Origin: Epiperipatus broadwayi
Taxonomy: Eukaryota > Onychophora > Udeonychophora > Euonychophora > Peripatidae
DNA: 64,000 nt
Direction of reading: 5' to 3'
Assembly: GCA_028023455.1 (NCBI GenBank)
Contig: JAQFVV010006852.1
Location: 1-64,000 of the forward strand
Of the stretch, positions 34,300 to 47,200 are shown one piece after another. The notes beneath the pieces are model-generated. The model ran no database searches. It was not told where the DNA came from and worked only from the letters and a program-made list of their open reading frames with translations. Position 1 is the stretch's first letter; every line of letters begins with the position of its first letter. The translations under genes and the position numbers were made by a program.

Positions 34300-35354
34300 C
34301 AATAAATAATTAAAATTACCTCACATTCAAAAATTCAACCAGACTAGCCAAGAAAAAAAGAATTAAAACATGACCAAAGATTTCACTGCTACAAGCAGAC
34401 TTCTCAAGTGTACAGAATTACAAAAAAAACTACACTATACATATATTAGACACTACCCACAAATCCATTACTTCCCATCCATCCTTAATATTAAAAGTAC
34501 TCTTAAATAAGTTAATTGCTTCAGAATAATAAATTTTCAATAATAAAGATTTTTTAATTCATCTTTTGATTTCATTTCTCTCAAAGAAAACAACCTTAGT
34601 TTCATCAAAATTAATAGTGTGGTCTGTATCTTTTTCATGAACATATAAAACAGAACAAAGATTTATTTCTAACCCTACTTTTATAAACAATTATTCTTTC
34701 ATTTAAACTCACACTATTTTGACCTATGTAAACCTTCTTACAAAAACAATAGATAAAATACACTGCACCAAAAATAGTCACCTTATGAAAAATTCTCTTT
34801 GTATTATTTAATAAATTATTCAAAGTAATGCTCCTTTTCCAAGCAATTTTCTTATTTCCAAATAAATTGCTATTCTTACATACAATTTTATAAGAAGACA
34901 ATTTAAATGGTAAAGAAATAAAATCATATTTTTCATTATCATTTACATCCTTACAAATATTACTATTAAATAAAATACTTTTAACAAATTTATCAGAATA
35001 GCCAATACTCAAATACTCTTTGTAGAATTGATCTCTCTGAAACAAAGCTACCCCCACCAGAATTATTTAATTATTTATTCCTATAACAATAATTTCTTAA
35101 AGCAGCTACTTTATGAGATACAGACTGATAACTATCAGGTTTATAGACTTTAATTCTTTCCTTTTAACAAAATGACTGCATACTAAATAATTTGTCTTTA
35201 CATTTCTAATCACAAAAGATCTAAAAATTTTAACTTAACAAAATATAACCCCCCCCCTACTTCTAAAACATATTTTATAAAAGGATCAAAACAATTAAGC
35301 TCATTTACAAATTCCTTCAATTTATCATTTTCAACTACAAACAATCATCCACAT
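34300..35354 (-). mobile_element. Penelope-like element B, left half of a head-to-head pair
   Basis: The minus strand begins at the RT catalytic box: 'tgtggatgattgt' reversed at 35341-35353, coding WMI/VDD in the frame seen in copy C. It runs through the RT thumb and linker (GVALFQRDQFYKEYLSIGY, then KFVKSILFNSNICKDV) into GAVYFIYCFCKKVYIGQ near 34760. There both GIY-YIG halves are recognisable and the YIG is intact. The open part is 35057-34635. A 3' UTR follows to about 34300 and matches copy A and the tail at 39405-39560. It mirrors copy C across a short centre at 35354-35390. Confidence 0.86.
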
Positions 35355-35389
35355 TAGTGTATTCAGTTTATATTAATTATTTGGAGTAG

Positions 35390-36335
35390 GCAATTATTAT
35401 TAAAAAATTGTTTATATTTAAAGTTATTTGTTAGATATGTGGATGATTGTTTGACTGTAGTTGAGAATGATAAATTGAAGGAATTTGTAAATGAGTTTAA
35501 TTGTTTTAACCCTTCTATAAAATATGTGTTAGAAGGAGGAGGATTAGATTTTGTTAAGTTAAATTTTTAAATCTTTTGGTGATTAGAAATGTAAAGACTA
35601 ATTGTTTAGTATTCACTCAGTTTTTTAAAAGTAGAGAATTAAGATCTATAATTAAACCTGATAGCTAACAGTTTGTATCTTATAAAATAGCTGCTTTAAG
35701 AAATTTTTGTTATAGGTATAAAAAAATAACTAATTCTAGTGGGGTAGCTTTGTTTCAGAAAGGTTAATTCTATAAAGAGTATTTGAGTGTTGGCTACTCT
35801 GATAAATTTGTTAAAAGTATTTCATTTAATAGTAATATTTGTAAGGATGTAAATGATAAAGAAAAATATGATTTTATTTCTTTGCCATTTAAATTGGTTT
35901 CTTATACAATTGTATATAAGAATAGCAATTTGTTTGAAAATAAAAGAATTGATTGGAAAAGGTGTATTATTTTGAATAATTAATTAAATAATACAAAGGA
36001 AATTTGTGATAGGAGGACTATTCCTGGTGCAGTTTATTTTATCCTTTGTTTTTTTGAGAAGATTTACAAAGGTCAGGGTAGTTTGAGTTTAAAGGTTCAT
36101 AAAAGTAAGGTTAGAAATAAAGGTCTTAGTAGTTTTGTATGTCCATAAAAAAAATACAAACCACACTATTAATTTTGATGAAGCTAAGATTGTCTTCTTT
36201 GAGAGAAATGAAATCAAAAGAATTAAAGAATATTTACTGTTGAAAATTTATTATTCTAAAGCAATTAACTTATTTAGAAGTTCTTTTGATATTAAGGGTG
36301 GATGGGAAGTAAATGCATTTGTGGGTAATGTCTAG
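35390..36335 (+). mobile_element. Penelope-like element C, right half of a head-to-head pair
   Basis: The plus strand starts just upstream of the RT catalytic box: KLFVRYVDDC at 35421-35450, both Asp intact. ENDKLKEFVNEFNCFNPSIK follows. Further on come YKEYLSVGYSDKFVKSISF, the linker and GAVYFILCFFEKIYKGQ, where YIG has become YKG. The final residues FDIKGGWEVNAFVGNV end at a stop near 36333. Stops and frameshifts break it at several points. Homology to copy B stops just after the coding end. The matching 3' UTR reappears about 3.07 kb downstream at 39405, so the copy appears split. Confidence 0.85.
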
Positions 36336-39300
36336 TTGGGTTGTAATTTAAATGTTTATTTAACTGGTTGCTAGGGTTTATTTTTATTGTGTGTGGTGGG
36401 GTTGTTCAGTCTCTTTCAATATTTTCAATTTTATTAATCTTTAAATATATAAGTAGCAATATTAAGACAGTAAAACGCAAACCGAAATCCGTGCGGGAAT
36501 TTTTAGTATAGCCGGTTTAAATTATACAAATAATTAAAATATTTAAATGATTTTGACTGGTGGATTGTCCCTCTAATAAAATAGTTTTCTCTTTTTGGTT
36601 TGTTTCAAATTTTTTAAGTATTAAATTGAATAGTATATTGTTTGAAAATAAGGTATATTTAGTCTATTATCTGTTTTAAAATTGAAGTTTATAAATCCGA
36701 GGGTTGCCAATAAAAGGGGCATAAAACACATGAAAGGGAGACAAAGTTGCCCAGAACATAAATTTTCTTTAATTTCTTTCTTCTTCATTTATCGCATTTT
36801 TTATACTTTAATATCTTTGAAGAAACCACGCATTTAAATCTTCCAGGATCTTAGAATAATTTTTAAAAAGTTCCAATATGTTTCCTAACCCACAGTACCG
36901 CCAGGGTTCTATTAAAATATAATCTGAATTTTCATAGAAAATGGTAGTTCGAAAAAAGTTATAATTTTATAATATTCTAAAAGAGGCGAGTTGAGTGTTA
37001 CTATGAAAGGGGAAATTATGAGGGGGAAAGTATGAATATAATGGAAAATAAAATAGTTATTCGTAGTAAGGAAATTTTTGAAATTGGTTCTTTAGGGGCT
37101 CAGAAAAGTTAAAGTCGAAAGTTGTATAAATAATATGAAGAAGTGAAATTACCAGGGAAAACATTGCCAAAGAAGAAAAAATATTTTACGAGAAATAAAT
37201 ATAAAATGGTTCGGAAAGGTTTTAAAGGTTCGCAAGAAAAACGTATTGCCAACATTAAGGGGGTACAGTAAATTTTTAATATTTTAAAATTAAATGAAAC
37301 AAATGCTACTTATTAAAGAACAATTTTTTAAAATTATAATCAGAAGGAGGCAAAAGGAATATAAAATAGGGACCAAGTTTGAAAATATGTGTTTGGTTAA
37401 TTTTTTCTTTACATCTAGAAAAGTTTTAGTAGGTGGAAATTTATTCGTGTATACTTATATAAATTGTTTGTTTTGTGTTCAAATAAAGAGGATGGAATTG
37501 GGGCAAGGAGGCTACAAACCTATAGGAGTAGTTTTTGGTATTTTTGGTATTATGTATATTGTTTTTTTTTTAGCGTGTCGATGTGTGGCAATTTTTTGTT
37601 AGTATTTGAAACTAAATTGGTGTAGTTTTAAAATTGATCTTTTGTGTATTATATAGTTCAAGTGTTTGTTTTCTGTTATTTTCCGTTGGGTTTTAGGGTT
37701 TAAATGTGAAATAAGGTTCTAGGTGGGATTTTATTAGTGTTTTTGTTTTAAGTTTATCGTGTTGGTACAATGGGGTTGGGAGGTGGTTAAAGTGTAAAAA
37801 AGAGGTTTAGTGAGGTATATGTGGTTTTATGTTGTTTGGTAGTAATGCCAGGGTTTACGTTTCCGTTCTATTTGGTAATATTTTGTAGTTTCTATCTCCC
37901 TTTATACTTGTCTTTTCGTTTTGCTTTGGCTATTGAAGAATTTTTGGGTGTCGGTTTTGAATAGAAGAGTATTAAGGTTATGTTTTGAAGGGTGTCAAGA
38001 AGGGGTGTTTTTTATTTTTCAAGAATGAACATAATTTTATAAATATTCCAATAGATATACAAAATATTAATATATTTCTTGGGTATAAAATATAGGTTAA
38101 GTATATATGTATAAGTAATGTGAAAAAAGTATATGAAGGGGATAGGTGGTTGGAAAGAGGTAATATTTGAACAGGGTATATAGAGTTATAGAAATATATT
38201 TTTTAGAGGAAATTGTTGTAATTTATATGTTTATAATGTGTTTATCTACAGTATTTATATACGGAATAGAAAGGAAAGAAGTATTACCCAAAAAGAAAAA
38301 GTAATATAATAAAATGAGAAATAAATAAATAACTTATAAAAGATATAATATTTTAATTAACTATAAAAGAAATCTAAAAATTATATTCAACATTGTAGCA
38401 TAAAGAAAAATGGTTCCCTTGTAAATAATGTAATAGTTTGTTGTTTTATCTTATTTTGTTGTTGTATAAAATTCTAAAATGTTTATTAAATGTTCTGGTT
38501 TGTTTTCTACCTGCGAATCACAGGTATGTTTAGTCATTAAACAAGTATATAATTGTTTGCCAAAATATAAATAGAGAAGTATATTTATCTTAAATATTTA
38601 TTGATGTTTTTTGTAATTGAATAATTATAAAATTGCATTGGTTACTGGTATAAAATTGTATATAATTTGTAAATTGTATGCTATTAGTTGCATGCTTCAT
38701 TTATAGATTATATAAAATGCCCTTACTAATTTATTTTATTATGTAAGATAAAAAAAAGGAGGTATTAGATTATTAACTAATTTATTACGGTTATAAATTT
38801 GATAAAAGAAAAGCTGTACTAGTTAGATTAAAAATGAAGATTGTGATTATTATTATTGTTTTATTATTAATCTAATTTCAGAGTAGTAAATTATGAAAAA
38901 TCCTTATATATTTTGTACTTATTTTAATTTAATTGAATAAATTTAAGAATGAAATTATTTCATTTGAGGTAGATAATTACTATTATTGTTATTATAGATA
39001 AAAGATTAATATTTAATTGTTAAATGAGTTTAGTGATTAGAAGTTGCAGAAGTATAAGAATACTATGTAGTTATTATATGTAATAGTAATATAAGGGGGG
39101 ATAGTGTTCTTATGCATTGAGGTAGTATCTATGGGATATTATCTCAATGTAATCTACTTTGTCCCCTTTATTTCCACTTCTAGTCTCATGAATTCTGGAA
39201 TAGTTATTTGAGTTAGTCTAAAACAGAATAAGTTAATTTTAGAAATTTGATAATAAAGCATTAATTGAATATCTCATTAATTATTAGAGCTAGAAGGTTA

Positions 39301-39404
39301 GGGTTTTCACTATGTTATATTTATTTGGGGGAGTGGAGAAATATAAGTAGGGTGAGAGGGTAGATTGTGGTAGTGGTGGGCTGTGTGCTATTATAGTGGG
39401 GTCA
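36336..39404. other. G+T-rich block splitting PLE copy C, identity unknown
   Basis: About 3.07 kb with more G and T on the plus strand than anything around it; G-runs occur at 37015, 37255, 37780 and 39090. It lies exactly between the coding end and the 3' UTR of PLE copy C and so looks like a nested insertion. Protein-like patches exist: a plus frame near 37055-37265 (NKIVIRSKEIFEIGSLGAQK, later KKKKYFTRNKYKMVRKGFKG), an open frame 37294-37602 ending in a probable membrane segment (YKPIGVVFGIFGIMYIVFFL), and a minus frame near 36830-36950 (NSDYILIEPWRYCGLGNILE). I recognise none. No terminal repeats or target duplication were seen. It could be a DNA transposon, viral or organellar fragment, or an unknown element. 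Confidence 0.6.
37294..37602 (+). CDS. Hypothetical 102-aa frame with C-terminal membrane segment
   Basis: It starts MKQMLLIKEQFF and has basic residues at the N-terminus (IIIRRRQKEYK). It ends MELGQGGYKPIGVVFGIFG followed by a hydrophobic stretch (IMYIVFFLACRCV), suggesting a small membrane protein. A shorter start at the Met of MELGQG, near 37492, would give a compact single-pass protein of about 36 residues. It sits inside the G+T-rich nested block. No family was recognised and it may be chance. Confidence 0.25.
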   Translation: MKQMLLIKEQFFKIIIRRRQKEYKIGTKFENMCLVNFFFTSRKVLVGGNLFVYTYINCLFCVQIKRMELGQGGYKPIGVVFGIFGIMYIVFFLACRCVAIFC

Positions 39405-39560
39405 GATATATATATATATGGTGTAGTTTTTGTAATTCTTTACACTCGAGAAGTCTGCTAGTAGCAGTGAAACCTTTGGTTGTGTTTTAATTAATTTTTT
39501 CTTGGCTAGTCTGTTTGAATTTTAAATTTGGGGTAATTTTAATTATTTATTTATTTGTTA
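39405..39560 (+). repeat. PLE 3' UTR, detached end of copy C
   Basis: Matches the 3' UTRs of copies A and B: 'gtgtagtttttgtaattctt', 'gagaagtctgctagtagcag', 'tttcttggctagtctg' and 'ggtaattttaatta' in order. It begins just where copy C's homology stopped at 36335. A hammerhead-like fold with a non-canonical core lies at 39442-39485. Confidence 0.8.
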
Positions 39561-42500
39561 TTATATAATTTAGAGATTAGTATTATGACTTTCTCTGTAT
39601 TTCAACAGATAACATTCACAAAGATAAAACATTAATAAATTAAAGATGTTATCTAATGTATTCAAGCATTCACATTAAATAAATATTTTAAATATTCTTG
39701 TATGTTTCCAACACATTCATCTGTCTTCATCAATTCTTTTTATAAAAATACACACTGATAATTTCTCTCAATGGTTCATTTCACTGTTTAATATTAAATT
39801 CAAGCAATATGAAATACTAATTATAATTACTAATTAGGATATATCATTATAAAAAAAATTATTAAGCAAAATGTAATCTAAATAATAAAAAGAAATTACC
39901 CATGATCACAACTATTATTAAGATCCATTTATGGTGATCCGCTTCTTGGATCATATATTAAAAAAAAAACAATTACAATTGTAATTTATCTTGTTCAAAA
40001 AATTACTTTCTGAATACCCTTTTTTATTTAACTAACTACTAATAATAAAAGTTAATATATTTTAAGATTAAATTTATAATATAATAACAGCAGGTTAGTT
40101 TTTTTTTTTTAAAAATTGTAATATTCTAAAAATTAATGTTAAACTTAATATTTAAAAAATGATAAAGTTATGAAAAGATTTTTTCCCTCTCCCCCTGCTT
40201 ATAAGCTGAATGCTTGTCAGGAATTTTCCACTGTTGCCTAGTTATGGGTGGAAAGCTTTGTGCACAATTGTACTCATGTCTCAGCACCATATAAAGAAAT
40301 ATAAAAGTAATAATATAAAATCCAATAAAATCCAGAAGAATATTAATGATCCTGAAAAGATAAAATGTTTATTTCAGTCCTTTCTGAAAATTTTATCCAG
40401 GCATGTACTATCTCCTTAAAAGAATAATTCAAAATCCATTTTATGTGAAAATATTTGTTTTTCTTGCATACATAGTCTCCATTAATTTCAGCCATTAGAT
40501 ATAGCAGATATATTACAATAAATGTAGCACAAATAATATTTGCATCTCCATCGGTCAAAAACATTAATGAAAACATTATATAATATAATGTTATTTATTT
40601 GATATGTGTATCAGCAAACATGCAGTTTATAAATTAAAATAAATATTTCTTTCTTTAAAAGATTTATGATTTTTATCCTTTTAAACATGTATCTTTTTAC
40701 TAGACATTTTTCTTTTCCAGGCAAAATGACAGCTATATCAAAGCATTCATCATCTGATATAATTTCAATCTTTTAAAATGATCTAGTAGAGCTCATTTAT
40801 TCCAAATAATGTTATTTTTAAAGTATATCATTTATTAATTGATTTGATCAATAGCAAATCCTATTAAAAGCATAAAAGACATTCATAAGTCATCTTCAAT
40901 TTGTCTCTAAATCGATCATTTTTAAACATAAGTCTATTTATATTACTTTAAAGACAAATTAAATGTAAATTATTACTATTAATTATATAATAAACAGCCA
41001 TTTTATCATACTATAAAAACATTTTCAATTCAGTTTTTAAACTTAGATGCAGAGTCTTAATTTTCTTTTCTTTCTTTCAAATTTAATACAATGATAATGA
41101 TTTTTAATAAATATCTGATTCTTCTTAATTGACTTTAATAAATTATTTTTATTGTAATATGATAAAATTATTGCAAAGAGAATAGTTCACTCACTCAGGC
41201 ATACTATTCATAAAAATTTCAAAGTTCTTACATAATTTTTTTTTCAGCCTTGTTGCAGTATCTTCCTTGACATTTGGTGTTCATTGTCCCAATATTTAAA
41301 TAGCTACTATCATATTCCATAGAATTATTGAGGTCCTAAGCTAAGTTTCAAGAAGAATAGTCTGATAGAAAAATTTGGTGTTTTAATGAACCATTATTTA
41401 AATAGTTATTTCAATTATATTTTTAAAACACTTTTATATAAAAATAATAATTTAAAAGAACTTATTATTGTCACAATATAAAAAAATAATAAATATAAAT
41501 TTCAAACTGAATCTGTCTTAATCTGAATCTGTAAATCACTTAATCACTGAATCTGTCTAGACTAACTTAAAATTATGTTTTTATACTAGTCTTAATCCAA
41601 TGATTTTATTGGTCAATATTATTTTTAAAAATCTACTCATTTACATAACTACATCAATATCATTTTTAAAAGTAAGTTTGAAACCTATGGATCATCAATC
41701 ATTAAATATTATCAAAAATATTTAATACCTTAACTATTAAATATTTTTATCTGAAAAATTAAATATTTTTGTTAAAACAATTTTTAATATTTTAATAATC
41801 TAAAATTGATTTAAAAATAAAATACTACACTTAAATAAAACAATAATTTTAATTATTACTTTTCTAATATTATCTCTAGACTTAATATTTGCTACACTTT
41901 ATCATGTATCAAACTTTTGTTAACAAGCTAAAATTAAAGTTTTCTTTCACTAACTTTTGAAAGCTCACATATTCATACAATCACCTTTAATCATGTGATA
42001 CTTTCCACACATTTTAAAGTAATATTAAATTAACTTATCATTTAAATAATATTTTAAACAAAACAATTACTTTAAACATATAATATAAAATATTTACTGC
42101 TACAATTAAGCTATTCTATCTCTATAGTATCTTTAAATATTATAAATCAAAATTAATACTTGTTTGAAACAATTTATTGTATTATTTTATTATTTAATTC
42201 ATCTCCAAATGAGTTCAAAGTATCTAATATATCTTTATAAATTCCTATCTATTGAGGAGTTTGAACACTTACTACCTATAATATCAAAATCATATGCTAG
42301 AAAATAACTTTTCCAACCCTACCTAAACTATCTTTGCCAATTGTAATGGTGCAATATATATATATATTGTGATGATCGCACATCCTGTGATCACACATGT
42401 ATATATATTTGATATTAAATAATATTAAACACTATAGTTTTTTTTGGAAAATATACAAATAATTAAATTGGTTAAAATCACTTAAGAAAGGAATGCATTA

Positions 42501-43229
42501 ATTACTGTAATGAAATAAAAGAGAGGGAAATGGAATGGAACAAGATTATTATCTTTCACCCTTCAAAGTTTATATTTGAAAAATAGAAATATTAAAGGTT
42601 AGAAATAGTAGAATCGTATATTAAGCTTAGGATGAAAGCATAAAAAGGAGATATAAATAAAAGGGTAATCAAATGATTTTAAAAGGTGACATTTAAGAGT
42701 TTTAAATGAAAGTATAAGTAGAAATTAGATTATGATAAAAGTTAAAAATCTGGTCTTCAAAATACACACTTTGACTAAATGAAATACGTATGTGAATGTG
42801 TGTATAAAGAAGGGGAAAATTTATTGTATGTTTAAATGAGAACAATGTTATTATAAAAAAAGGAAAGGGAATGTAAAACCCATGTTATAAATATTATGAA
42901 ATTAGAATTTAAGAAAAGAAATTTTATGTAAGCTGTAGAAGAAATTTTTAAATTTAAAGGGGTGAAAAAAAACCTACAAATTCCAATGAACAATAGATCA
43001 ACATAAGAAAGGAATTCTGGAAAGAGACATTAATTAATTAACGGTGAGATTTTGGTGGGAGTAGTTGAGCTGAGAAAAAGGAGAGTATAAGACCTTTGAG
43101 AAGAGCAGACATTAAAAAAAAGCTGAGTAAAAACATCTTCATTTAAGACTGACCAAAATTTGAATGAATATGAGACAAATCTACTATATGAGTGAATGTT
43201 CAAGAATGTGTGGCTAAGGGCTATCACAA
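39561..43229. other. AT-rich stretch, nothing recognised
   Basis: It includes a slightly GC-richer patch at 40190-40280 and a purine-rich plus strand at 42480-43000. Neither has a supportable frame, motif or repeat. A short TA run is at 42354. Confidence 0.5.
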
Positions 43230-43490
43230 TCACTGGTTGATCCAAGCCCACCACGCTCGTACAGTCATCTCACCATGAAACAGCTGCCAGTGTAACACCT
43301 GCCTGATGATCCATCTGTCATCCAATTAACACCCTAGTACTGTGAAGCCACTGCATATAGGAAAAAGAAATTCCATAAAAAAAAAGTCGGAGCCAAAAAA
43401 CAGCCGCCTCTACTAAAGAAGTGGAGAAATTCCACAGGACAGCCAGCAGAACATTAGTCAACGTCAAAAGAAGAAAAAAACCTAGGTAAC
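43230..43490. other. Locally GC-richer patch, unrecognised
   Basis: About 250 bp stand out from the surroundings by base content. In the plus strand a broken frame near 43360-43470 reads KKVGAKKQPPLLKKWRNSTG with stops on both sides. This basic composition could be a retroelement ORF relic, but I cannot place it. Confidence 0.3.
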
Positions 43491-43915
43491 ATAAATGATT
43501 AACAAATATATATCACGTGTGCACGTACTCTTCACATACCATTATATCCAATTGCAATTCCAAATATTAATGAAATAAATCTGAATTAGACTCTTAAATA
43601 ATACTTGGAAGGAAGACTATAATTGATAACTTATTTCTATATATTTAAGACATTCATATGATTTAAACACACACCTAACTATAGCATTAGATTTAATGAT
43701 TTTATTGTACCTTTAAATGTTTCATGTAATTTTTTTTGTGTTATGGTATTATAGTAAATATTTTATTAATATATTATTCTATTTGTCTTTTCTCATTTTC
43801 TTCACCATTCCAAATAGTTTAATCTACCTGGAAGGTTTGTTTATAATGAGTGCTTTATTTGAGTAGTAAGTAATATGTGAGGATAGTTGTACAGTATTAA
43901 TAATCCCATTAAATT

Positions 43916-44200
43916 TTATAAATTAACCAAATGCTGTAACTCTTTAATAAGTGCAGCAGTTGAGAGATGTCTGGTTGAGAGAGATAACCTTGTGGCAATA
44001 TTTATATTGTGATAGTTTTGATCAGGTATGGATATAACATCAGTTATATTTATATGCTCTCTCACTTGGAGTAATAGACATAATTCAAGTTTCAGATTTT
44101 TTATTATTGCATTGTTATCCTTTATTGGTATATTTTGTTGAATCCGATGTATATTGTCTGAAGCGAATGACAGATCACCTAATTCTATATAATGTTTCAA
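43916..44200 (-). pseudogene. Unidentified 94-aa open frame
   Basis: Reads MKHYIELGDLSFASDNIHRI at the start and ends STRHLSTAALIKELQHLVNL, stopping at 43916. Residue usage is balanced, unlike the Lys/Ile/Phe-dominated chance frames of the region. Homology-like texture suggests a real protein remnant: a terminal exon, a processed-gene piece or a transposon ORF. Upstream of the Met at 44200 the frame closes quickly. There is no clear polyadenylation signal downstream. I do not recognise the family. Confidence 0.4.
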
Positions 44201-47200
44201 GAATAGTAATGCTTAACTAATGATAATAATAATGGTAGGAAATTTAACCACCTCATATATTGTAACAGAATATATAAACTGAGAGAAATGGCAATTTAGT
44301 GAAAATGTACAACTGTTAGAATGATACCAAAACTCTCAATTCAAAAATTTATAGGATTTTAAAACATAAAGTATGATTTCACTAAAAAGATATTGATGAA
44401 ATTTTTACACAGACTTGATAATAATCACCATAAAAAATTAAGTAATGCAAATCAGTTTTATTTTTATTAAGAATATGAATGTTTTTATATATTTCAGTGC
44501 TATCTTCTAATTGAAGCAAAATTTTTTAATATGCCTATACTACATTTTAAAATAAATGTTTAACAAGCTAAAAATTAAAAAAAATTGTAAAGAAATTTTA
44601 AGTACAAAAATCATGTTGCTTACACGTACAAATACCTAAGTCAGGCATTGTAGAGCATTTATATCTGCATAACTCTTTTTACTTCAGAGATTTATATATG
44701 TACAATATAAAAAAAACAATGGTTAATTTTATACCATAAGATAATAAAATGTATTTTTAATATAAAGAAAAGTATGTCATAAAAGAAAAAAAACAAAACT
44801 AAAGAAAATATAAAACATTAAAGAGTGAAATAAAGTACCTTTTACTATTTCCAAAATAAGGCTAGAATATTGAAAATAGTTTAATTAAAATCAATTCATG
44901 AAACATTTATAAAGTATAAATTAAATTGAACTTTTTCCATTATTATACTTTTAATATCATATTATGTTATTATAGTAAATATCATCTTTGATTTTTGTCA
45001 TTTACAATATAATCTTGAAAAATATTCTTTGGACTGTGTTCTGGAACCTATACTTGTAATTTTGTTGAATTTTATTCTTTAAATTTTCTTTTCTTTATAG
45101 CATTAATTTTATTTAAATAATGCTGATGAACTTCAGTCCAGGTATGCTATCAACTGAGGAACATCTTTCATCTTGTAGAATAGATGTAAACCAACTATAC
45201 AAAAACTATACTCCATAACCTTAATTCTCTACAAATTATATTTACAGATAATATACGGTAAACCAGTTAATATTTGCTCATATCCCATATTCTTACATAA
45301 TAAATACATTTGTAACAAAGGATGTTGAAAATAATAATAATAATTTATAATATCCAAAGTTGATTAGTTTGATTCCACCAGTGAAATTAATATTAGATTT
45401 TGTCTTTGAAATATATTTTTTTAGTTATTTTGAAAATTATATATGAAGATGATTGCATCTCATGGCATACAACAACATAGTGTGTGTGCATATATATATA
45501 TTGTAACCTCCCTCTCTTGCTCCATAATAATAATATTATCAACAACATGCCAAGAGTATGTTAATTATTCCGGATTTTCGTTACTTATTTATTTCCGGTC
45601 AATAACAATTAATATTAATAATAATTCCGGGTTCTTCAGCTCAGTCTATTAAACATATTACCATTATGATTTAAATAAAACAATTACTAACTCAGAATTT
45701 TATAAAATCTAGTCGTGTCTATGAAATAAATCAACACAAATATCTTTTATTATTCCCATGAGACCTGGAGCAATGACAAAGGAACAAGACGAAGTATCAT
45801 ATCTTAATACTTTTAAAACAAAATCTAGCTCACATAAAATAAATTAATTAAATAAAATAGAATTAAATTGATCTAATCATATCAAATCAAATAGATAAAT
45901 CAATAAGTAAATAAATAATTAAATCTCAGGTTTATGAATTGTAATTAAAACTGATTTTATATTGCCATAGTAAACTATGATAAGGGAATTTTATGTCATA
46001 ATTCACTACGTAAAGAATAACTAATTAATAATAACAATGACAATAATAGAGTAATACAATCCTCTTTTCTTTCTAGATGTATTAAATATTTTCGTGGTAA
46101 TATTTATCAATCCGATAATCAAAAGTTATGTGGTAACGTTCGCATATATTTTACTTAAATACTGTGGCAATCAAGTTATGACCATATCTGTTCTAATTAT
46201 ACTTCTTTCATTTCATTACGTAAATAAAATAAAATAAATTATTAAAATCTCTAATGTTTATTTATTTTGTGCAAAATCTTAAATATGTTTAATTATAAAC
46301 GTGCGTTGTGATTTCATGCATTTTATGTGTAGGAAAAACAACAACCAAGACACAAAGCTTACTAATAAAATTTTATAACATTTTATTAACATTATAACAA
46401 GTAACAATTTGTACATTATTTACAGCGGATATCCCTATCTACTTATTACAAACTCTTTTATTTCTACCCGTTGATGTCTTAACATTATTATTATCTAATT
46501 TTTATTTTACCCTTTTTACCATTAATAATTACAAAATATATTTCACAATATTATTATCTTCAGATACATGTTTTGAGCTTAGTTTAATACACAAAATTCT
46601 ATCTATTAAAATTTTCTATTGACATTTATATCCTTATAATTTCAGGTTTATATTTCTATAAAATCTTTACTTTTATGTAAAATTATACAAAATTACAAAA
46701 TTCTAATTATATTCTTGTTAGTATGGAATCCTACAGAATTTAATCCTTATGACAATTTGATGTTCAGTTTTATCTTCCGATCATATAATAATTATTAGTC
46801 AAATTATTGATCCTATTCCTAGCTTTATATAGCAATTAACGTCATCCACACACCATGTACAAATACACATTTTTTATTATACATTTTAAATCATTTCGTC
46901 ACACAAAACGTGCAATCTCTTCTATTAAAATATCACGTACAATATTTTAAAATCTTATTATTATTTTAAAACTTAATTCTAAAGTTTTTTTTTTTTATAA
47001 ATTATATCATATGATTCTCCATCTTTTATAATACTTATACTTTCACTTTGGACTTATACAATTCTACTTTACTTTAGTAAACAACTATTCTTACATAACT
47101 AATATCTAGCTTCCTTTCTATCTTATGTATCATTTCTATAAAATTATCTCCCTGACGATGTATTCGTCATGAAATCAAGATAGCGAAGATATAGATGCAT

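Noticed and set aside
36336-39404. Mitochondrial DNA insertion as explanation of the G+T-rich block
   Set aside because: No cytochrome oxidase, NADH dehydrogenase, rRNA or mitochondrial tRNA signature was recognised; left as unknown.
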